Part shown: positions 56,516-64,000 of the stretch, one piece after another
How the letters are laid out: every line of letters begins with the position of its first letter
Numbering within the stretch: position 1 is the first letter of the stretch
Source: Mixophyes australis
Taxonomy: Eukaryota; Chordata; Amphibia; Anura; Limnodynastidae
DNA: 64,000 nucleotides
Assembly: GCA_036250195.1 (NCBI GenBank)
Contig: JAVHZZ010000003.1
Span: 82,857,418-82,921,417, forward strand
Direction: 5' to 3'
Notes under the pieces: generated by a model
What the model was told of the DNA's origin: nothing
What the model saw: the letters and a program-made list of their open reading frames with translations, nothing else
The model's database searches: none
Made by a program: the position numbers and the translations under genes

Positions 56516-57345
56516 ATATTATAATAATAATATAATAATAATAATAATAAAAAACATTTCTAAAATGTGAGAATTGGAAACACACATGCACCAAGAAAAC
56601 AGAACCATAAAGTAGGATTGTTGCAATATGTAGCCTGCAATTAATGTTGAATAGCTTCATAAATGTTGAATGAAAGAAAACAATTGGCATTACAAATAAT
56701 TTTTTTACAGACATAAGTACGCTTCAGAAGTAAAGGTTACATACTGTAAAGTAAATTAAGTGGAATATAATGTAGAAAATATATTTTTTTACGTTATTTA
56801 TTAATGAGTTTTCCAAATTGATTTGAAAAGGGTTTCGCGCATTCAACTGTAAATCACAATAGCTGCAGAAATAGGAGGATGTGAGTAATGTACAATAATT
56901 AGTGGATTGAATGAGAGGACAAAGAGAAAACCAATTAGTAGAATGGTATCACATTTTAACACTTTAGTACTTTCACTGTTCATGGGAATTGAGGGGAACA
57001 AAGAAAAAGGTCATATATTATTTTGGAATACTGTGCTATAGTTAATATTTCATGATATTAATGACCCCATTAAAATTATTGTGACCAGTTAAAGTGAGTC
57101 CTAGTCTCTGAGGTATGTAGTGTAAACAATGTATTTGTAACACTTGTGCCAGTCTTTTATATACGTTGTAATTATTATATGTTAGTAAAATATGGGAGGG
57201 GTCTGAGTGATTCTAATACCAGAAAAACTGGGAAACTTGGGTTATTAAAGTTGACACTACAGTCATTTGTACCCATCTCCCCTCTTGATACCCTGGTACC
57301 CAAGGGTATTAAGAGGAGGATGGGTACAAAGGTATGAGCCATACT
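56516..57345. other. unassigned
   Basis: AT-rich, beginning with AAT microsatellite remnants. Confidence 0.5.
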
Positions 57346-57652
57346 GGGCCCGATTCATTAAGGAACGTTAAACAAAAAATGAGTACGTTTTCTGGACAAA
57401 ACCATGTTGCAATGCAAGGGACGCAAATTAGTTTATTATTTTGCACATAAGGAAAATACATGCTGTTTTTTCATGTAGCACACAAATACTTGATAGCTTA
57501 TTTGTACACTGAAATTTAAAGTTGATCTAGAACAAGCACTACCCCAACTATAAATCTGCCATCACATTTTAAATTTACCTCTCCCTCCAATGCAACATGG
57601 TTTTGCCTTACTTGCTTACTTTTGCTTAACTTTCCTTAATGAATCAGGCCCA
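57346..57652. mobile_element. MITE, family D copy 3, the most complete
   Basis: About 307 bp: GGGCCCGATTCATTAAGGAA to TTCCTTAATGAATCAGGCCC. The interior 'cacacaaatacttgatagct' is the complement of the sequence at 35985-36010. Arms are long but imperfect. No target duplication is obvious. Confidence 0.82.
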
Positions 57653-58444
57653 TTGTGTTTGGGGGAAGTGACTGTGGGAACCAATAGCTTACCATTGGTC
57701 AAACATACACACACACACAATAGGCTCTGCATGCAGCAACACTCTTGCCAAGACTGCTCATATAGCCTGGGGTGCGGCAAAGAAATGGCTACACTGGGGC
57801 CAAGGTAGCTCTTGGTGGCATAGGGGGGCAGGGGACATTCCTGTTGCTTTTAAGTGCTGGGCTGGTAGCCTTTTCATGATGGAAACCCCACTGGTTTTTG
57901 ACATTCCTCATCCCCATTGAGGGCATAGGGCCACTCTGAATGGGCTGGATTACTAAAGGGAAACCCCATGCGGTGACCAGCCCAGCCTGTTTAGTGCTGG
58001 AGCTGATTATGAATTTTTTGGGGAAAAGGGCTAAGCTCTTATTTATTTATTACATAATTTATTATCCATCCATTTGAAATTGGCTTCTACTACACAACCG
58101 TAAATCACAAAACAAAAGGAAGCCCCCCAGGCAATTGAAGTTGCAGTCTGATAATACAGTATATTGTATAATTAGTGATATAGCAAAGAAATGAATTAAT
58201 AAAGAATAGAGTCAATTATTGTCTTTGTGGTGAGTGCATATACTTTAAGCAATTTTTAAATTACCTGCACAGCCTTTAGTGCGTGAACAAATTATTAACA
58301 TCATGGTGCAGTAAAATTGAATCTTATGAATTATCTTTGCAATGTTATGTAAGAGTACCCCAAGCAGACAGTAGTGGTCTTACATGAAAATAGCATTAAG
58401 GATTTGGGCTAAGACCCTACAAGAACAAGGAAATAGTGCAACGA
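57653..58444. other. unassigned
   Basis: It contains a short CA run (57706-57719). No coding motif. Confidence 0.5.
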
Positions 58445-59390
58445 GAATGAAGAGATAGGAAGTAGAAAGGGTTGTGAGAGTTAACATTAAGAAGATTAGG
58501 ATTTAAATGGAGGTGATAGAGCTGGAGTGACAGGGGCAGGTGGTGCTTGAGAAAGGACTAGGCTTCAGATGGGGCCAGGAAGGCAAGTGGGGAGCAGGAG
58601 GGGCAAAGTCCTGACTACTGGAGAGTGAGGTGGTGATAGAAGATGAGGAGAAGTGAAGGTAATTGACAGAACATCGTGAACAAGTGGGGAAGTGTTTCTT
58701 GAAAATGGTGGAGATATAGGAGGGGAAGGCATTGAAGAAGTGAGGGTGAGCAACTTGAAATGTATTCTGGAGGGAATGGGGAAGCCAATGGAGGGTTTTG
58801 CAGAGAGACATAGTGAGAGAGGAACGTTGAGAGAGGAAGATTAGTTGTGATGCCTCAGCAAAGATTTCTGGAGGGATAGACATTCGTCAGGCAAGCCAGA
58901 CAGGATAAGATTGCAATAATCAATGCTGGAGATGACAAGAGCATGGATGATGGTCTTGGTGGCATCCAGGGTGTGGAAAGAGAAATGTTGCGAAGTTGGA
59001 GGTGAAATAAATAGGCATGGTGTTGGATATGTGGAGTGAAATTGAGGGGGGAGTCAATGATGACTCCTGGAAGCGAGCGTGGGAAACAGTTGAGAGGCTG
59101 GCACCAGCAAACTTAATGGAAATCAGAGGAGGGGATGGTGGCGTGAGGTGGTGGAAAGATGATACTGTTCTGAAAGTTTGTGAAGAGAGGGTAAGATTGG
59201 ATAGGATGAGGAGTGGTGAAGGTGGTAGGGAAGAGGTAGGTAGTTTGTAAGATGGAAGGTGGAAACATAGCAGGTAAATGGTAAGGACATTGAGGAATGT
59301 GAGAGATAGAGGACAACAAGCGCAAAAGTCAGAGAGCAAGAGAGGTTAGGAAATAAACTTAGGAGGGCTAAAGGACAAAGATTTTGCTGG
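58445..59390 (-). pseudogene. old L2-related LINE, RT C-terminal part
   Basis: Minus-strand pieces resemble the region after the RT domain of L2: 'PHIQHHAYLFHLQLRNIS' near 59030-58975, a degenerate 'IDYC' region near 58920-58900, LIFLSQRSS and LCKTLHWLPHS (58883-58765). Stops and frame changes occur throughout. The 3' UTR tail is not clear. Same decayed subfamily as 55244-56515 but in opposite orientation. Confidence 0.68.
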
Positions 59391-60385
59391 ACAGTACGTT
59401 CCTACCCGTTATTGCAGCTTTCACAACCTGCTGCTGGATTCTTGGTCCTGGAATGTAGAGGTCTGATTGGAAAATGCATTGCTACATGAAATATGGAAAG
59501 TCGTGCGATAAATGAGCATAGTTCATAAAACAGCTCACAAAGTATATAATCCAACCTTCAAAAGGGCTGCACATTGCCCTTAATTTTGAGAATATAAAAG
59601 CAGCCCGAAAATGACCTTGGCATGGATTGATCTCAAATTGTCTATTCGTTTGCAGAATATAATCGGCTTACAAAAGGAGCATCACAGCAACCTATCATAA
59701 ATGACATGACAAACCATTTTTTTATGGTCCCTAACCCATAAGTTACAATCGCCTGAAATATAGCAAAGAGTGAGATCAAGCACTATAATTAGTTATAAGC
59801 TATTGCTGTATTAGGTAGTTATTCAGTTCTTGGCAACAGCTCCATGTCATAAAGCAGAATGGACACTTTTTGTTTGAATATCTTCTGTCTTCACCCTTCA
59901 AGGTGCTTAATCTTAAAATTGTCCACAAATCAAATGAGTGACCTTGTAAGCTGAAAAGAAGCAGTTATATCTCCTTCAGTTAATTCCAAACACCTATCTG
60001 CTTACCAGATGTTCACATTTACAATGGATTTTCCAGTAATTATAGCTAATGTAGACTGTAACAAGTACATTAGCAATATGTAAATAGTTAATTAAATGCA
60101 TTTTATGTAAATTTTCCATAAGTTGTCATTTAATTTGCAGCATAAGAGCATCAGCAAATGTCTATCCTGTTCAAAATGTTACCTTATAAATTGTACTTGC
60201 TTTCTGTTTAGATTTGATTCAGTTTTTGAAATAAAGTAATTGCGAAATATTCCACAAGAATTATTTAAGATTTTAAAGATGGTAACTGCCTGTACTATAA
60301 TCTCTACAAAGTATTTTTTCAGCCCTTATTTGGGTGCTGGAGTTAATTATATGCATAATGTAAGTGTCTGTCCCATTAAAAAGAC
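59391..60385. other. unassigned, no gene seen
   Basis: AT-rich, with no motif or element end recognised. Confidence 0.55.
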
Positions 60386-60388
60386 TAA

Positions 60389-60563
60389 GGGCTAGATTTA
60401 CTAAGCTGCGGGTTTGAAAAAGTGGGGATGTTGCCTATAGCAACCAATCAGATTCTAGCTTTCATTTATTTAATACCTTCTACAAAATGACAGCTAGAAT
60501 CTGATTGGTTGCTATAGGCAACATCCCCACTTTTTCAAACCCACAGCTTAGTAAATCTAGCCC
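60389..60563. mobile_element. palindromic Harbinger-like MITE, family E copy 2
   Basis: 175 bp: GGGCTAGATTTACTAAGCTG to CAGCTTAGTAAATCTAGCCC, flanked by TAA (60386-60388, 60564-60566). The two arms match almost perfectly over 75 bases ('gcctatagcaaccaatcaga' and its complement), so this copy is young or kept symmetrical by gene conversion. Confidence 0.9.
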
Positions 60564-60566
60564 TAA

Positions 60567-63500
60567 GTGAACTTGCAATATTTAATATCTAGCAAGTATT
60601 CTCTCAATTTCTATTTAGTTTCCATTATATAGTGTCATAGAGTTTGGGTTCTTTTTTCTTTTGTTTTTTAATCATGACTTTGAGAAAGAAAGAAATTAAA
60701 CTAAACCACAACAAAAACTACCCAGTGTTACATTATCACAATAACAAATTATGAATAAAACTTCCAGTGTGATTGCATCTATTGATACCCAAATCAGTAT
60801 ATACTAATTTCAATTATGTCAAACAGAGAAGGATGTAAGTAAATCGGCATCAATGTAAGATAGCATGGAGCTTTCAAGATGGTAGACAATCCTCTAACCT
60901 CTATGGTTTCTAAAATAATGTAAAGTGTATGATACTGATAAAATGTCTCCAGTAGGCCAGAACATTATAAAAGAGTTTCCTGTTTTAGGGCTTTTAGTTA
61001 ATAATCCCCTTTTCAACCCTACCCTTATGGCCCCCTCTTTTCCCAAAGCTCTCAGGGACTTCAGTTTTATAGTTTTTTGGCTCAACAGCTGGCTAATTAT
61101 TTAAGAAATTGTATTTGCTTAGTTCAGATAATGATTGAACAGGGAGTGTAGGGTTGAAGTTGGATTTTATTAAGTGGGATTAAAGTATGCTAAAGTTGGG
61201 AATGAGTATACAGGGTGTGATGGAGACTGGAAGAGGTACTATTATAAACATTTACTATATGGTCTGGATATGCATAGCTCTAGGGGTCTGTTTGTACTGC
61301 TTTAAAGCTGTTATCACTTTATTAAGGACAAAATGGTGTATAAAATTATGCTCATATTGATCATTGTCGTGAACATAGAGAACTTACAGTTATAAGGGTA
61401 AAACCATCACATAATTGTGGGGAATAAGGCCTAAATCATAACTGCAGTGGAAATATGGTATATCAAATGAATCTGTTGATAAATTGAGCTACTAAAGTGT
61501 AAAATGTTGTGTGCACATCCCAGTGTTAGAAGATAGCAGTGTCACCTGAGGCAGCTTCAAAGGCCCCAGTGATGAGCAGTAACCTGGCCTAGGATGGAGT
61601 TTTGACACCTGAATAGACTTTTAGGAACCACTCAGCATGGTGTCTGTCTCAAGAAGACCATGTGTTGACTTGGCTATATTTTATATAGACAAAAATAATT
61701 CAGTTTTCAAATATGCCACTTAAAATCAATAAAAGTAGTGCTCAACCACATATTCCTCAATAGCATGTTGAAGGGCAACTCATATGTCTAATTAAGAATT
61801 CTGTCACACAGATAAATTGAGGAAATGAGTATAATCTCAAATGATACCATGTACTTAGGCCTGTTTGGTATCAAAACATGGGTAAATTCATAGGGGATCT
61901 ATTAATAATAAAATTGAGTCTGTGTGACACTCCACAGAAAATTAGGTCACATAGTAGAATTGGATAGTAAAATCAGGCAACATGCAAATGGTGATTGTAA
62001 AATGCGTCACAGATCACAACCCCCCCTGGAGGTGGGACAAGGTGTAAAGGTGTCTTTAAAAAGCTGAGACCAGTTACAACAAATTATCAGTTTCTTGATG
62101 ATCAATCTAATTGAAGGACTGTCCATATTTTCTGCCTACCCCCAGGCATACAGATTATTATACGTAAGTTATGCTCTGTACTTTCATCCCATTTGTTTTT
62201 AGAACTGTTTGCAATTATGTATTTGTATATCAAATCTATTGTTTTTTATTATCTGTAAGCATTGTACCTTTTGTAAATTAAATCGAACAATTTAATAGTT
62301 CTGTCCTTATTGCTCTAAACAAATCCATTTCCTGTTTAGAAGAGAGAGATTGCTGTGCTGGGTTAACTCTTTAGAAACCAGAGTGTGAAGGGTTAACTGT
62401 TTAGTTACCAGACACCGAGTGTGCGCAATTGGATAATTAAGTCATAGGTTTTCTATGGGCCTTATATGTAGCTGGTGGCAGTTGGCGGAGAGGTGTGGAA
62501 GCGAGTGTCTATGTTGGGAAAAGGACCAGTAAATCTGTAGCCTTAGAGAAAGAGGCGAGTGTGAGATTTGGGCCGTAATCTGTGTTTCCTTACAGTAAGC
62601 TTTCAAGTCACGAACGAGCAGAGGGCGGTTTGTGACAGATAAAGGGGTTCAGGAGCAGTTTCCTGACAAAATAGAGGTGACATATTGTATGACTGTTGGA
62701 ATATATGATAAGATATTAAATCTGGGAGTAGCCAGAGGGGTTTATTCCTGACAATCGTGTATTGATTTATTATGATATTTTGTTGGAAACTTGGTTCTGT
62801 AGATCGAAGTTGCTCCCTGGCGCAGTGATGTAGGTATTGTATGTTACAAAATATATGGGAGTATACCTTAGCCTTGGGATACAATTAAACCACTGGAAGG
62901 TTCATGCAGCACATTTAATGATAAAACATGATTCCAATATACTGGGTTGGAATTGGTAAAACAAAACACAATGCGGTTACAGGTTCCCCTTATAACCGAT
63001 ATAAAATATACAATATACAGTCCCAATCGTATCATACATTGTGGCATAACAGTCTACATCTTACTTGAGCTGATATAAGCTTACAGATACAGTTCAAACA
63101 AGCAGAGCCACAATGTCAGCTGGACCGGGGTTGTTTTCTGTAGGTGACTACCTCTGAGAAAAGTCCTGTATCCGTAGTCCAAGAAAAAGTGTACGGCCTT
63201 CGCTTTACAAGTAAGTTTGATCGGTAGGGTATGGAGCTTTAAATCCAATGTTTTGTCTTGTCTGGCTAATGAGCAGAATTGTCTGTATAACTTTGTCCCA
63301 TGCCAGATAATAAAAGTCCTTTAAGCGCTGCTGGAGAGACTAACCTTTCTCGGTGATTACCCGGAGAGACCCCGGTCCTCTGGTCTCCGACTCTCGCTGT
63401 GCGGCTGCAGCTGTTGCTCCGAAGTTCTCACTGCGAGTAAGGTCCTGTACGGCCGTACACAGGTCCTTGCAGGGCGATGGTATCCAAGGATGTTTGGCGC

Positions 63501-64000
63501 ATACGCGCACTCTTACCGGCGTTCTGACCGCACAAAGCTTGAAGTGAAAGTTTAGAATTTAATAAAGTGCAGGTTGATATCCTGAAATATTGTTCCAATA
63601 ATGTTCCAATGACCCTACGCGTTTCGCCTATTAAGGCTTCATCAGGGAACAGTATGTAATGATTTGAATGTATGGGTAACAGCCCTTCTATATAGGATGA
63701 GGTGCCGCCCACACTAGCTTTCTATTTGTTGCTCATTCTTGATTGGCACCTCTTAAGACAGATTCTTCTTTAGTCCTTTGTTGCCATAATTCTTTTATAG
63801 AATGGTCATAATGGTGTGACTTGATTCAAGATATGCATAACAGTGTGTTTCTGTCAGTTTAAAGTCATCAACTTCATATCTATTATCTTATAAAAAATGT
63901 TTCTTAATGCCTAAACAGGTTTAATAATAAATGCTTTAGATAACTATACTGCTTTTGAAAATATGCTCAAATCTTATACATATGCAGATGCAGTTGGATA
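60567..64000. other. unassigned terminal stretch
   Basis: No protein or RNA gene recognised. 62358-62412 contains a 23-bp near-repeat ('gggttaactctttagaaacc' and 'gggttaactgtttagttacc'). 63611-63646 has 'ctacgcgtttcgcc' followed by 'ggcttcatcaggg', a motif I associate with a dispersed amphibian repeat, next to a CpG-rich patch (63350-63540). Open frames there are not supported as genes. Confidence 0.45.

Overview
The window looks like repeat-rich, non-genic DNA from a vertebrate, most likely a frog or related amphibian. The evidence is the mix of repeats: L2-clade LINEs whose 3' ends share a 'gcgct...ataaataaatgatgatg' tail, a tRNA-derived SINE carrying that tail, Ty3/gypsy elements and solo LTRs, hAT, Tc1/mariner and Harbinger-like DNA transposons, and many small palindromic elements. 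No intact single-copy host gene, rRNA, tRNA or CRISPR array was found. The species call is inference.

Layout. 1-4465 is a sushi-type Ty3/gypsy element on the minus strand: pol is open to the window edge, gag is broken, and one LTR follows. 4.5-5.4 kb is minisatellite. 6.8-11.2 kb holds two solo LTRs of one family, each with a perfect 5-bp target duplication, plus a palindromic element. 11.9-16.05 kb is a decayed hAT transposon hit by at least three later insertions. 16.1-17.9 kb is a long LTR-like sequence built of minisatellites. 19.4-21.3 kb is a dead gypsy pol split by an L2 insertion. 22.1-23.6 kb is a 1.5-kb non-autonomous hAT element, followed by a solo LTR (23.9-24.7 kb). 25.7-28.5 kb and 31.6-33.7 kb are the two longest L2 LINEs. 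A hAT MITE, a Harbinger-like MITE and a SINE lie between them. 34.3-35.8 kb is a Tc1-like element with both ends.

38.0-40.8 kb contains nested inverted and direct repeats, a 186-bp tandem duplication and a remnant of a Gmr1-like gypsy element, in which protease is followed directly by integrase. 41.0-42.4 kb has two L1/Tx1-type reverse transcriptase pieces in shuffled order. 43.1-44.6 kb is the most unusual locus: a broken, intron-containing minus-strand gene whose C-terminal part resembles a tyrosine recombinase, split by a solo LTR. It abuts a hAT end that is itself inside a Tc1 fragment. 46-52.6 kb has more L2, hAT and MITE insertions and a solo LTR with a hAT MITE nested inside it. 54.1-55.2 kb is a second Tc1/mariner family, with 36 residues between the last two catalytic residues. 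55.2-59.4 kb has two old L2 relatives in opposite orientation. The last 4 kb holds one palindromic MITE and otherwise unassigned sequence.

The elements do not form a pathway. What they record is a stack of insertions, and in at least ten places exact target duplications or a paralogous empty site show which element landed in which. Coordinates of degenerate copies are good to about 10-50 bp. Coordinates given with target duplications are base-exact as read.
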